Below are positions 34,501 to 42,013 of a stretch of DNA of 64,000 nt, piece after piece. The stretch comes from Myxococcales bacterium (GTDB lineage Bacteria; Myxococcota_A; Polyangia; Polyangiales; Polyangiaceae): positions 34,963 to 98,962 of the forward strand of contig SECP01000031.1 of the NCBI GenBank assembly GCA_004193285.1, written 5' to 3'. Position 1 is the first letter of the stretch. Each line of letters begins with the position of its first letter. The position numbers and the translations under genes were made by a program. The notes below the pieces were generated by a model. The model was not told where the DNA came from. It worked only from the letters and a program-made list of their open reading frames with translations, and did no database searches.

Positions 34501-36709
34501 GGCTCCGGCACCACGCGACTAGATCGATGAGCTCTTGTCCACGGTGCGCGACCTTGCGTGTCCAGAGGTCGTGCTTGCCGCGCCAGGCAGACTCTACGAA
34601 CAGCAGGTCCGGCTCGAAGGCCTCTAGCTCGCTTTCCCAATCCCCTGGAGTCAGCTGCAGCAGCTGGCATTCGTGCGTGAACGACGCAAACGTGAATTCG
34701 TCCTGTATGCAGGCGACCCGCATGGCCCGCAAGGTCGTCACGTCCCGGGTGGTGACGATATGCTCGGTCGTGCCCCCGGTTCGGACGAGGCTGGCCGTCG
34801 GGCGTTCGGCGCTCGGTGAGTCGCTTTCAGCAGGGGAAAACGACGATTGCGGTTCGAGCTCCATTCGACGAACCGGCACTTGGTGCTTCGCGCTCCGCTC
34901 CCGACGCCTGCGCTGGGCCTCCTGCTGAAGGTGCCAAAGGTTTTTGGGGAGCTCGCTCAGGGCTCGTCGGGATTTGAAGCCATGGATGAGCTCGTAGCCG
35001 AGCTGAAAAGACAGCGTGTTGCGGGTCTGCACGACGCGGCGCTCCGCGGTCGTGCGTTCTTTGCGCTCTGCGTCGAGCGCGGCTTTGGCTCGCCGCTCGG
35101 CGGCGCGGCCGGCCTCCGCATCCTTCTTGAGCTGCTCCGTCTTGGTCTCTGCGGCTCGCAACAAAATGCGTTGTGAGGTGAGCGCGCGGTCCAAAGCTTC
35201 CTTCGCCTCGCCCAGGTGGCGGACTCGCTCCTGGAGCTCTCGTTCGCTCCGCGCTTGCTGCTCCGCGCGACGCAAAGCGCCGTCCCGTTCCGTCCGAAAC
35301 CGTTCGCGCTCTTCGCGGAGGGCCGTTGACTCCGCCGCCCCGCGAGCTTGCTGCTCTATCTGCGCAGACAGTGCGGCGACCTCGGCTTCGAGGGCGGTCG
35401 CGCGTGACTGGCTGACGGCGCTTCGCTCGCGCAGCAAAACGAGCTCGGCGGCTAGGCGATCCGCGTGCGCTTCCGCGGCTTCCACGGCTCGTCCATGCAT
35501 CTCGCAGAGGTCCTCGGCCTCGAGCCGCGCGCTCTCGAGCGCGGCCTGAACAGCCTCCGCTGCGCTAGCTTCACGTGCGTGGTCGATCGTCGCTCGGGCA
35601 TGTGCTTGCCGCTCTTCCGACAGCTGGGCCTCCGCTAGTGAGCGCTGCTGTCCCTGCGCCAGGACCTCCGCTCGCAGGCTCCTTACTTCGTCGAGGAGCG
35701 CGTCGCGTTCGACCGTGACTTGACGGTGCGAGGCGTCTTTGAGCTGGAGCTCGAGGCTCTGCCGGTGCTCGAATTGCGCTAGCCGCTCCTCGAGCCGCGC
35801 GTGGGAAAGCTCGCTCGCGTGGCGAGCCGAGCGCTGCCGGTCGAGCTCTGCGGCCAGCTGCTCGAGCTCCATGCGCGGAGCGGCCGTGACCGCACCGAGC
35901 TGGCTTTCCAAAGCGGCGCGTTCGCGCTCGGCGCTCCTACGCTCCGCATCTTGGTGCGCGGCCTCTCGCTTCAGCCGGGCGACGTCTTCCGTGCTGCTGC
36001 GGTACTTCGTGTTGGCGTCGTCGAGCTTCGTGCGCAGTGAGGTCACCTCATCGAGCAGCGAGCGCTCGACTCGCTGAAACGCCGCCTCGAGCTGGGCGAG
36101 CTGCGCGTCGGTCCAGACTCCGCGGTCAGCTGCTTCACCGTCTCGTCTCACCGCAACCAAGCCCAGCCACTTGCCGAGCAAAGTAACCTCGACGACCTCG
36201 AACCGACTGGATAGAAGCCGATATGGCTCGAGCAAGTAGTACGTGCTTTTGTGATCGACGTGGTCGTTGATACCGAATGGAACGGTAACAATCATCCTCC
36301 CGCCTGGCCTGAGGTGCTCTGCGGCCCGCGCGACGAAGCGCTCGGGTTGGACGAGGTGCTCGAGCACCTCTCCCATCACGATGCAGTCGAAACCCATGCC
36401 AGGAAGGGGGTGACTCGCGAAGTCCCCTTCGACGAAGCTCACTAGCTTGCGCACGTTGGCCGGTTCGCTCGCCAAGTGCTGCTCGGCGCTGCGAATCGCG
36501 CTCGCGCTATGGTCGATGCCGACGACGCTTCGCCCCTCCCGCGCGAGCAAAATCGGGATCAGGCCTTGGCTGCAGCCGACGTCGAGGATGGAGGAGCCAT
36601 TTGCGGCCGCGCACATCCAGTGGATGCGGCGCTGCGTGTCGCGCATGAGCGTTTGGCCGAGCTCCCCCTCATAGGCATCGTAAACCCTATCCCTGATATC
36701 CACGGACAT
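31547..36709 (-). CDS. Giant methyltransferase-coiled coil-multi-glycosyltransferase protein
   Basis: A 1720-residue fusion at the head of the capsule run. Residues 1-190: class I SAM methyltransferase (SILDVGCSQGL at 40-50, MGEVLEHL). About 205-605: long Glu/Arg/Ala heptad coiled coil. About 660-985: CgeB-like glycosyltransferase (VACIQDEFTFASF, FWNKEDPVHFRTF, LNLNSIKSSQTMFARRVFE). About 1000-1200: a GT2-like domain with a decayed acidic site (SSRDHYGRNYL). About 1200-1340: a beta-sandwich region. About 1345-1720: GT4-type transferase (VTNRYPSDEDL, SIRPYTSRIYG, FLCPTRGDTQGVSRDEAMSSG). Probably the main capsule-chain synthase or modifier. Methyltransferase plus coiled coil recalls WbdD, which caps chains and measures length. 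Confidence 0.85.
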   Translation of the reverse strand: MSVDIRDRVYDAYEGELGQTLMRDTQRRIHWMCAAANGSSILDVGCSQGLIPILLAREGRSVVGIDHSASAIRSAEQHLASEPANVRKLVSFVEGDFASHPLPGMGFDCIVMGEVLEHLVQPERFVARAAEHLRPGGRMIVTVPFGINDHVDHKSTYYLLEPYRLLSSRFEVVEVTLLGKWLGLVAVRRDGEAADRGVWTDAQLAQLEAAFQRVERSLLDEVTSLRTKLDDANTKYRSSTEDVARLKREAAHQDAERRSAERERAALESQLGAVTAAPRMELEQLAAELDRQRSARHASELSHARLEERLAQFEHRQSLELQLKDASHRQVTVERDALLDEVRSLRAEVLAQGQQRSLAEAQLSEERQAHARATIDHAREASAAEAVQAALESARLEAEDLCEMHGRAVEAAEAHADRLAAELVLLRERSAVSQSRATALEAEVAALSAQIEQQARGAAESTALREERERFRTERDGALRRAEQQARSERELQERVRHLGEAKEALDRALTSQRILLRAAETKTEQLKKDAEAGRAAERRAKAALDAERKERTTAERRVVQTRNTLSFQLGYELIHGFKSRRALSELPKNLWHLQQEAQRRRRERSAKHQVPVRRMELEPQSSFSPAESDSPSAERPTASLVRTGGTTEHIVTTRDVTTLRAMRVACIQDEFTFASFTHECQLLQLTPGDWESELEAFEPDLLFVESAWRGKHDLWTRKVAHRGQELIDLVAWCRSRHVPTVFWNKEDPVHFRTFLNTAKLFELVFTTDIDCISAYKRALGHERVYLLPFAVQPRAHNPLEKYVRKDAVAFAGAYYARYPERQADLASFVDAFSDSPRLEIFDRNHGKSDPDYQFPERYRPHIVGTLPFDQIDKAYKGYRYALNLNSIKSSQTMFARRVFELLGSNTITVSNFSRGVRLLLGDLVVSSDNGARAADRLRRLTQDESTSRRFRLAGLRKVLREHTYEERLRFIASKVWERPVADTLPRVQVVARVTSGSQAQQVLASFDHQVYPHKRLTLLAPGPELVGPTRMDVSIITAPPESLSLQDLLEDGTHLAALSSRDHYGRNYLTDLALATLYSTASVIGKGARFRASGQSHVSLVQDGAQYRSTHGLPARASLIGRAALPTESAMAFLEQLEQRVLRGAELLAIDEFNYCEDAVALAVEARSLDFVDDLDGLDEGLPLAALVDAASRPAAEHERMRRPHIDAARLASLFRPAPGKPLALTLEGEHLLVHSSLPDETHEYLYAREAWHPRDLGLPEHGKLHFEAGPGLNVQLGVLFLGEDKSRLGHKLCQAGSNETITPPEGTKLVQLALRVYGAGSAKLSGVLLDHVKSTPEHVFGRGKHLLVTNRYPSDEDLYRNGFVHRRVMEYRRQGVPVDVFRIGSGDKLGYHEFDQVDVISGGTAALDALLRSNDYESIMVHFLDARMWQSLAPYLESRRLLIWAHGAEIQAWHRREAHYPTPAALAAARMEGEPRKRFWRDVMGKLQPGSKVIFVSEHFAREVMEDLELPLTAAQHEVIHNVIDTDLFGYVPKPAAQRKRILSIRPYTSRIYGNDLTVAAILALTGYSFFPELEFHLIGDGALFEETVAPLRQYPNVLLERRFLTQSQIAAHHKEYGVFLCPTRGDTQGVSRDEAMSSGLVPVTNAAGAIPEFVDADCGFIAPAEDALGLASAIARLYGDPASFLRLSEAAARRVRMQSGPERTTARELVLIRGQAP

Positions 36710-36825
36710 CGTGCGCGCATTGGATCCTCACGGAGAGCTGGCGTCCAGTCTTTCGAAGCGCGCTCAGTCTTGGCTCCCACCCTATCCGGCTTCCCTCGAC
36801 GCTCGACCTTTGGAAGACTGCAGGC

Positions 36826-38325
36826 GTGACCGAAGCGACGCGGCAGCGGAAGGCCATCGATGCTCTGGAGCGGCGGCTCGACGGCGCGCCTTTTGCTTGG
36901 GCCGCTCGCGCTTGGACGGCGCGGGCCAAGCGAGGTTCACGCTTCTCGCCGGCCGACGTGTACCGACAGGTGGCTTCTGGCACCTCGCCCGAGGAGCAGT
37001 CGTCCGCGCTGAGGCAGTCGATACGCCTGGGAGGCTGGGAAACCGCCGAAATCCTGGGCCGATCGCTGAAGACCCATCTGGCTCAGCTCCCGCTCGCTAC
37101 GCGTGGGGACGTCGTTGCAAGCCTGCTCGAGTTGCGGCTCGGGCTCGGGCAACGCGCTGAGGCCGCTGCTTGGGCCGCGGAGCATCATGAGCTTCTCGCA
37201 ACGAACCCACGCGGGGTGGCACTGCTCGAGACGGTCGGCCTTCCTCAGCCTGCGTGGATGGTAAACGGCCAGCCCAATCTTTCCGGGTTGAGTAAGCGCG
37301 TTGGCTCGGGGCAGCTGGATACCGAAGCGCTAGTGGCCTTGTTCAGCCGTCGGCCGTGGTGCTGGATCACCGCGCCAGAAGCTCTGCTGCTGCCCATCAT
37401 CTCCGCTCGTTCCGAAGAACTGGACGTTCGTGTTCGGTTCCTCAACCGGTTTTTGCGCGTGCATGGCGTCCCCCCGCTGGACCTGCGGGCAGATTGCGAG
37501 CCGGACAATGTGCTCGGCGCACTGCACCGGCGGGTTCCCAGGCGCCGCGGTGGACCGCTGGTGTCGGTTCTCGTTGCTGCGCGCAACGCCGAACGAACGC
37601 TCGACTACGCGCTGCAGTCGCTGCTGGAGCAGACTCACGCAAATCTGGAGGTTCTGGTCGCGGACGACGCCAGCTCCGACGCAACCGCGCTCGTGATTCG
37701 CCGCTACGCGCAGGACGCCAGAGTGCGCGCTTTTCGCTCGACCGAGAACCAGGGCGCATACAATACGAGAAACGCCTTGGCTCGACTCGCTCGCGGGGAG
37801 TTTCTTACGTTTCACGACGCAGACGACTTTGCCGTCCCCGAGCGCATCGAGGCGCAACTGAAAGCGCTGTCCGCAAGCGGGGCGCGAGCTTCCAGCTGCG
37901 GGCTCTTGAGATTGAATGCCGACGGCGGCGTTGCGTTTTTCAAGGACCACCACGCGCTCCGCCTGTGCCGAGCGTCGCTCTTCTTGCGACGTGATACTTT
38001 TTGGGACCTCGGTGGCCTCCGGTCGGCGCGTTTCGGGGCAGATGAAGAGCTCTACGCCAAGGTCGGTGCGCGCTGGGGCTCTTCGTCCGTCAGACGGGTC
38101 GTTGCACCTCTCGTGCTGAGCCTCTGGTCGCCTACGTCCGCCACGCGCGTGCAGGGCAGCGAGTCGCTCGAGGACGGCTTCAGGTCGCCCGCGCGACGCG
38201 CATACAGCGAGCTCATCTTTCAGAAATACGTCGTCGCCAGGGACGTCACGGAAGCGGAGCTGCACGCGCGTCTCGCCGAGACCGACAATCATTTGGTCCC
38301 TCGACCCATTGCCCCGCTGGACTAG
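36826..38325 (+). CDS. GT2 family glycosyltransferase with helical N-terminal domain
   Basis: A 499-residue protein from GTG 36826. The first 240 residues are mostly helical and unrecognised (perhaps TPR-like). The GT2 (GT-A) domain starts at 246 with VSVLVAARNAERTLDYAL, then VLVADDASSDATA, NQGAYNTRNALARLARGEFL and the metal-binding FHDADDF near 332. These are an intact nucleotide-sugar site. The tail is basic and helical. It is divergent from the giant gene across 116 bases and lies tail-to-tail with kdsA (four-base overlap), so it belongs to the capsule or LPS region. Donor and acceptor sugars are unknown. Confidence 0.85.
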   Translation: MTEATRQRKAIDALERRLDGAPFAWAARAWTARAKRGSRFSPADVYRQVASGTSPEEQSSALRQSIRLGGWETAEILGRSLKTHLAQLPLATRGDVVASLLELRLGLGQRAEAAAWAAEHHELLATNPRGVALLETVGLPQPAWMVNGQPNLSGLSKRVGSGQLDTEALVALFSRRPWCWITAPEALLLPIISARSEELDVRVRFLNRFLRVHGVPPLDLRADCEPDNVLGALHRRVPRRRGGPLVSVLVAARNAERTLDYALQSLLEQTHANLEVLVADDASSDATALVIRRYAQDARVRAFRSTENQGAYNTRNALARLARGEFLTFHDADDFAVPERIEAQLKALSASGARASSCGLLRLNADGGVAFFKDHHALRLCRASLFLRRDTFWDLGGLRSARFGADEELYAKVGARWGSSSVRRVVAPLVLSLWSPTSATRVQGSESLEDGFRSPARRAYSELIFQKYVVARDVTEAELHARLAETDNHLVPRPIAPLD

Positions 38326-39149
38326 CGCGAAATCGTCTTGGGTTGACGCTTCACCACGCCGTCCAGCTCGAGGAGGACGCTGAGGAGCTCTTCCATTTGC
38401 GACAGGGGCCACATGTTGGGGCCGTCGCTGAGTGCCTTGTCCGGATCTGGGTGAGTCTCCAGGAAGATGCCGGCGATGCCGACGGCGACGGCGGCGCGCG
38501 CGAGGGTGGGGACGAGGGCGCGCTGCATGCCGGTGGGGCCGAAGCCGCCGGGCTGCTGAACCGAGTGGGTGGCGTCGAAGACGACGGGACAACCGGTTTG
38601 CTTCATGACCTCCAGCGCTCGCATGTCCGAGACGATCGAGTCGTAGCCGAAGCAGGCGCCGCGCTCGCAGAGTAGGATGCGCTCGTTGCCGGCTTCATTG
38701 AGCTTGGCGACGACGTCCGCCATGTCCCAAGGGGCCATGAACTGGCCGCGCTTGACGTGGACCGGTTTGCCGCCCGCGGCCACGCGCTGCAAAAAGCTCG
38801 TTTGTCGCGCGAGGAACGCGGGCGTTTGCAGGACGTCCACCACGCTGGCGACCTCGCTCACGGGGGTGTCCTCGTGCACGTCCGTGATGACGGGAACGCC
38901 CACCTCCTTTTTGACGAGCTCCAGGATACGAAGGCCCTTTTCCAGGCCCGGGCCGCGGTAAGCCTTGCCGCTTTTGCGGTTCGCTTTGTCGAAGCTGGAC
39001 TTGAAGATGAAGGGGAGGCGCAGCCGGGCCGCCAGCTCCTTGAGCGTCTGCGCGGTGCGCAGGGTGAGCTCCTGCGACTCGATGACGCAGGGGCCCGCGA
39101 TCAGAAAGATCGGCCTTTCGTTCCCAACTTCGAAATCCAATAACTGCAT
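38322..39149 (-). CDS. kdsA: Kdo-8-phosphate synthase, metal-dependent class
   Basis: A 275-residue KdsA: condenses phosphoenolpyruvate with arabinose-5-phosphate to Kdo-8-phosphate, precursor of LPS and the capsule linker. Motifs: FLIAGPCVIES (Cys21), FKSSFDKANRKS, YRGPGLEKGL, DVHEDTP, KRGQFMAPWDM, FDATHSVQQPGG, ETHPDPDKALSDGPN. The Cys in AGPC, with the His, Glu and Asp ligands, marks the metal-dependent class (Aquifex type); E. coli has Asn there. The ATG at 39149 begins the family-typical length; an upstream TTG would add 25 atypical residues. The stop overlaps that of the convergent GT2 gene. Confidence 0.95.
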   Translation of the reverse strand: MQLLDFEVGNERPIFLIAGPCVIESQELTLRTAQTLKELAARLRLPFIFKSSFDKANRKSGKAYRGPGLEKGLRILELVKKEVGVPVITDVHEDTPVSEVASVVDVLQTPAFLARQTSFLQRVAAGGKPVHVKRGQFMAPWDMADVVAKLNEAGNERILLCERGACFGYDSIVSDMRALEVMKQTGCPVVFDATHSVQQPGGFGPTGMQRALVPTLARAAVAVGIAGIFLETHPDPDKALSDGPNMWPLSQMEELLSVLLELDGVVKRQPKTISR

Positions 39150-39551
39150 TGGCAAACCGCGCCCCGACCACCAACCAACCTGAACCGAAGGCTGACGCAT
39201 ACCATTCTGATTGGGGTGCGCCAAGGCGCCGTCATCCGAGCCGCGCGCTAAAAGTGTGTCGAAATGTGTCGCCCTTGAGCCGGCGTGCGGCAGGAGCTGC
39301 GGCCAAGGTTGGTAGATCTAACGATTAGGGGTTGAGCTCCGCCTGGCGTACGGGAAAAATACGACGCGTTCTGGCCCGCTCGTCGCGGCCTTCCATCCGA
39401 TGGTGATGCTTGCCAGCAGCGCGCGAGCGCTCGTGCGAAGGCGCAGCCTATTCCTCGCATTGGAAAGACGTATGAGCCTGCCAAGCCTGGCGGGGAATGC
39501 TCCGTGCAAGCCGGGGGTCTGGGTGATCGAACCCACGAAGGAGATCGAGCC
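39150..39551. other. Intergenic region between kdsA and a hypothetical gene
   Basis: About 400 bases between divergent genes. A direct repeat TGTGTCG/TGTGTCG lies near 39254-39270. A 5-base-stem hairpin, TGGGT/ACCCA, sits at 39520-39535, just before the strong AAGGAG ribosome site of the right-hand gene. I find no convincing coding frame, tRNA or riboswitch. Confidence 0.4.
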
Positions 39552-40175
39552 ATGGGATTTTTCGGACGCTTGCTAGGAATCGAAGACGAATCAAATCGCG
39601 CGCAGACTCGCGGCGCTTCAGCGCAGCCCCCGGGCGCGGCGCGCCCGGGCGTCGGCGCGGAACCGACCGACGCGCAGGCGGTCGAACGTTACCGCTACAT
39701 GCTGCGCACGGCGCCGCCGGAGACGGTGGAGCAAGCGCACGCGGAAGCTTTCGCGAAGCTGACCCCCGAGCAGCGCCGCATGGTGCTCTCGCAATTGACC
39801 GAAGCCGCGCCCGCCGCGGAGCGAGCGAGCGTGGCCGCGACTTCGCCCGACGATCCGCAGGCGCTGGCGCGCGTGGCCACTCGCGCGGAGGTGCGGCAAC
39901 CGGGCTTGATGGAGCGCACGCTCGGCGGCGGCATGGGTCTTGGCGCGAGCCTCATGTCGAGCTTTGCGATGGGGTTCGTCGGCAGCATGGTGGCGCAGTC
40001 GTTCATGTCGGCCATCGGCGGCTTCGGTGGCGACGACGCTTCGGCTGACGCAGGTGCGGACACCGACGGGCAGAGCGATGCAGTGGCGGAGAATGACCCG
40101 GATGCCGGAGCGGATGACTACGCCGACGACGGCATGGACGGCGGCGGCGACTTCGGGGGCGACTTCGACGTGTAG
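39552..40175 (+). CDS. Conserved hypothetical protein with Gly-rich helix and acidic tail
   Basis: A 207-residue protein from ATG 39552, chosen for AAGGAG eight bases upstream. The N-terminus MGFFGRLLGIE is amphipathic. A central helical domain (about 50-120: AVERYRYMLRTAPPETVEQAH, LTPEQRRMVLSQL) follows. A Gly/Met-rich hydrophobic stretch (about 125-165, GGGMGLGASLMSSFAMGFVGSMVAQ) then leads to an Asp/Gly-rich acidic tail. Similar proteins occur in actinobacteria and are sometimes wrongly labelled as cation ATPases; I know no function. It may be a membrane-associated scaffold. It converges with the mgtC-like gene, with three bases between stops. Confidence 0.7.
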   Translation: MGFFGRLLGIEDESNRAQTRGASAQPPGAARPGVGAEPTDAQAVERYRYMLRTAPPETVEQAHAEAFAKLTPEQRRMVLSQLTEAAPAAERASVAATSPDDPQALARVATRAEVRQPGLMERTLGGGMGLGASLMSSFAMGFVGSMVAQSFMSAIGGFGGDDASADAGADTDGQSDAVAENDPDAGADDYADDGMDGGGDFGGDFDV

Positions 40176-40178
40176 TGA

Positions 40179-40718
40179 TCAGGACGCAGGCGCCGCGGGG
40201 GTTTTCGCCCCGGTGGTGCTTGTCGCGTCATTATCCGGTTCGGGCGGCCCAGGCGGAGTGGAAGCCGAAGCCCGCCGTCCGATGTCCAGCCGCGCGAAGA
40301 GGAGGATGAAGAGCGCGAGCACGGTGCTGATACCGGCGAGCACGAACGCGCCCACGCCCGCCGCGGCCCCGAGCGCGCCGGAGACCCAGACGCTCGCCGC
40401 GGTGGTGATGCCCGAAACCTGACCCCGGTTTTGAATGATCGCCCCGGCGCCCAGAAAGCCGATGCCGCCGATCACGCCTTGTAGAACACGCGTCGGGTCG
40501 AATCCTTCACCGGTGCGCGGGGAAAGGTGAGCGCCGACCTCGAAGCCGAGCAGCGTGAAGCTCGCGGAGCCGAGCGCTACCAGCATGTGGGTGCGAAGGC
40601 CCGCGGGCTTATCGGCACGCTGGCGGTCCCACCCAATCAGGCCGCCGATCAACATGGCGACGACCAGTCGGGCGGTGACCTCCCACACGGAGGCGCCCTT
40701 CGAAAAATCGAGGTTCAT
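40179..40718 (-). CDS. MgtC/SapB-family membrane protein
   Basis: A 179-residue protein with four hydrophobic segments of the MgtC fold. Family motifs: ARLVVAMLIGGLIGWDRQRADKPAGLRTH near residues 15-43 (family-typical GxxIGxxR-like with AGLRTH), VLQGVIGGIGFLGAGAII and VSGITTAASVWVSGALG. In pathogens MgtC aids survival in low Mg2+ and inhibits F-ATPase; free-living homologues are of uncertain role. ATG 40718 is chosen because an upstream extension would be non-family. The tail after about 150 is low-complexity Pro/Thr/Ala. It is divergent from the MazF-like gene. Confidence 0.88.
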   Translation of the reverse strand: MNLDFSKGASVWEVTARLVVAMLIGGLIGWDRQRADKPAGLRTHMLVALGSASFTLLGFEVGAHLSPRTGEGFDPTRVLQGVIGGIGFLGAGAIIQNRGQVSGITTAASVWVSGALGAAAGVGAFVLAGISTVLALFILLFARLDIGRRASASTPPGPPEPDNDATSTTGAKTPAAPAS

Positions 40719-40819
40719 GCGCGAAGGCCAGCAAGTTATGTACCGTTTGGCAGAAAGGCGGGCGTCGATGCACCGCTCTAGCCTGACTGGGCCGCCCACG
40801 GCAGGCTACGCTGAGGCGC

Positions 40820-41176
40820 TTGTCTCAGCGCTCGATTCATCGCGGTGATTTGTACTGGGTTGGCCCGAGCTCGGAAAACCCGCTCCCGCATCCTCATCTG
40901 GTCGTGCAAGAGGACGTGTTCAATGCGTCTCGCGTACGCTCCGTGGTCGTGTGCGCGCTCACGTCCAACCTCGGCCGCATGCACGAGCCAGGCAACGTGC
41001 TCCTGGAGCCAGGAGAAGGAGGCCTCGCCAAGCAGAGCGTGGTCGTGGTGTCGCAAGTGTCGGCGGTCGACAAAGCGGAGCTCGGAGAGCGCATCGGCTC
41101 GCTTTCGGAGGAGCGCGTCCAGCAAGTGCTGGCAGGGCTTCGCTTCTTGCAAGCGTCCTTTTTCGCCCGGCCGTGA
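40820..41176 (+). CDS. PemK/MazF-type toxin-like protein (orphan)
   Basis: A 118-residue protein with the MazF fold: RGDLYWVGPSSEN at the start, PHPHLVVQEDVFNASR, VVCALTSNLGRM, PGNVLLEPGEGGLAKQSVVVVSQ and a helical end. MazF/PemK proteins are mRNA endoribonucleases neutralised by a small antitoxin encoded just upstream. No antitoxin gene fits: the 100 bases to the divergent mgtC-like start hold no plausible frame, and the downstream gene is convergent. It may be an orphan, as reported for other myxobacterial MazF. The start is TTG 40820 with GAGG close by. It ends directly against the convergent 3D-domain gene. Confidence 0.85.
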   Translation: MSQRSIHRGDLYWVGPSSENPLPHPHLVVQEDVFNASRVRSVVVCALTSNLGRMHEPGNVLLEPGEGGLAKQSVVVVSQVSAVDKAELGERIGSLSEERVQQVLAGLRFLQASFFARP

Positions 41177-42013
41177 TCAGCGAGCGCGCTTGCAACGGGG
41201 GCTGTCTAGAATCACCGTTACACCGCGGTTGCTCGGGACGAGGCGGTTCCAAAGCTGCGTGATCTCGCGATGGCCCGTGAATACGTCCACGTGCTGCCCC
41301 TTCACGGCCAGACCGCGATCCTCCGCGAGGAAGCAGCCGTCGTGCTTGGCGGAGCCGGTCAGGTCCCGCGCGACGCCGTCGTATTCCGGAATGTACAGCG
41401 GTGTGCCGAGAGGGATCACGCTCGAGTCCACCGCGACGGTGAGCAGCGGCGTGATGGGCTTACCGGTCGCGCCCCGCCCCCAGGGGTACTGAGCCTTGTC
41501 CAGCAAGTCGAAGCAGATGCGCTGGCCGGTGCGGGGGCACTCCGCGGCGCAGGCGCAGTCGCGTTTGGCGAAGCTCACGGTGCCGCCGGAGCGCAGCGTG
41601 CCGCTGCCTTGGACGCAAACGCTCTCGTAGAAAGGCCGCGGCACGTTCACGATGGTCTGGCAGGACGCGCTCATCAGCCCCACCGCTTCGCCGTGGAAGT
41701 CGCCTTCGCTCGGGAAGTCATAGTAGGTGTTTTTGAAGGTGCCGAGCGCCTTGCCGCCCAGCGTGAGCCGCGTGGAGGGCGCGGTGCTGGCGTGGGTGTA
41801 GCCCCCAGTTTCCGCCGCCGTGATCGAAGCATCCGGCGGAGGGGCTTCGGCGATCACCTGCGTCTTCGTGCTCTTGCGCAGTGGTGGGGCCTGCCCACCT
41901 CCCTCCGGCGGCGGCAGAGCACCGAGCTCACCCTCCAGCGGCTGCGCCATCCACGCCGAGCCAGCGGTGTTGCACGCGCCGCAAAGCAGCACGAGGCACA
42001 GCGAGGGCCTCAT
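41177..42013 (-). CDS. 3D-domain lipoprotein (MltA/Rpf-like fold)
   Basis: A 278-residue lipoprotein. Signal MRPSLCLVLLCGAC with lipobox LCGAC; a Pro/Gly linker; then from about 80 a beta-rich region with several Cys (CACAAECPRTGQRICFD). The 3D domain ends the protein (about 195-265): TVAVDSSVIPLGTPLYIPEYDG, HDGCFLAEDRGLAVKG and HVDVFTGHRE. It keeps the three conserved Asp of this double-psi-barrel found in MltA-type lytic transglycosylases and resuscitation factors, so a peptidoglycan-related role is likely. The start at ATG 42013 overlaps the haemoglobin stop by four bases, so the two are coupled. Confidence 0.85.
   Translation of the reverse strand: MRPSLCLVLLCGACNTAGSAWMAQPLEGELGALPPPEGGGQAPPLRKSTKTQVIAEAPPPDASITAAETGGYTHASTAPSTRLTLGGKALGTFKNTYYDFPSEGDFHGEAVGLMSASCQTIVNVPRPFYESVCVQGSGTLRSGGTVSFAKRDCACAAECPRTGQRICFDLLDKAQYPWGRGATGKPITPLLTVAVDSSVIPLGTPLYIPEYDGVARDLTGSAKHDGCFLAEDRGLAVKGQHVDVFTGHREITQLWNRLVPSNRGVTVILDSPRCKRAR

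Noticed and set aside
36559..36983. Short frames in the giant-gene/GT2 gap
   Set aside because: They cross both gene starts in other frames and have no ribosome site or family.
39481..39551. tRNA-like stretch near GATCGAACCCACG
   Set aside because: No acceptor stem, anticodon arm or T-loop can be folded around it.
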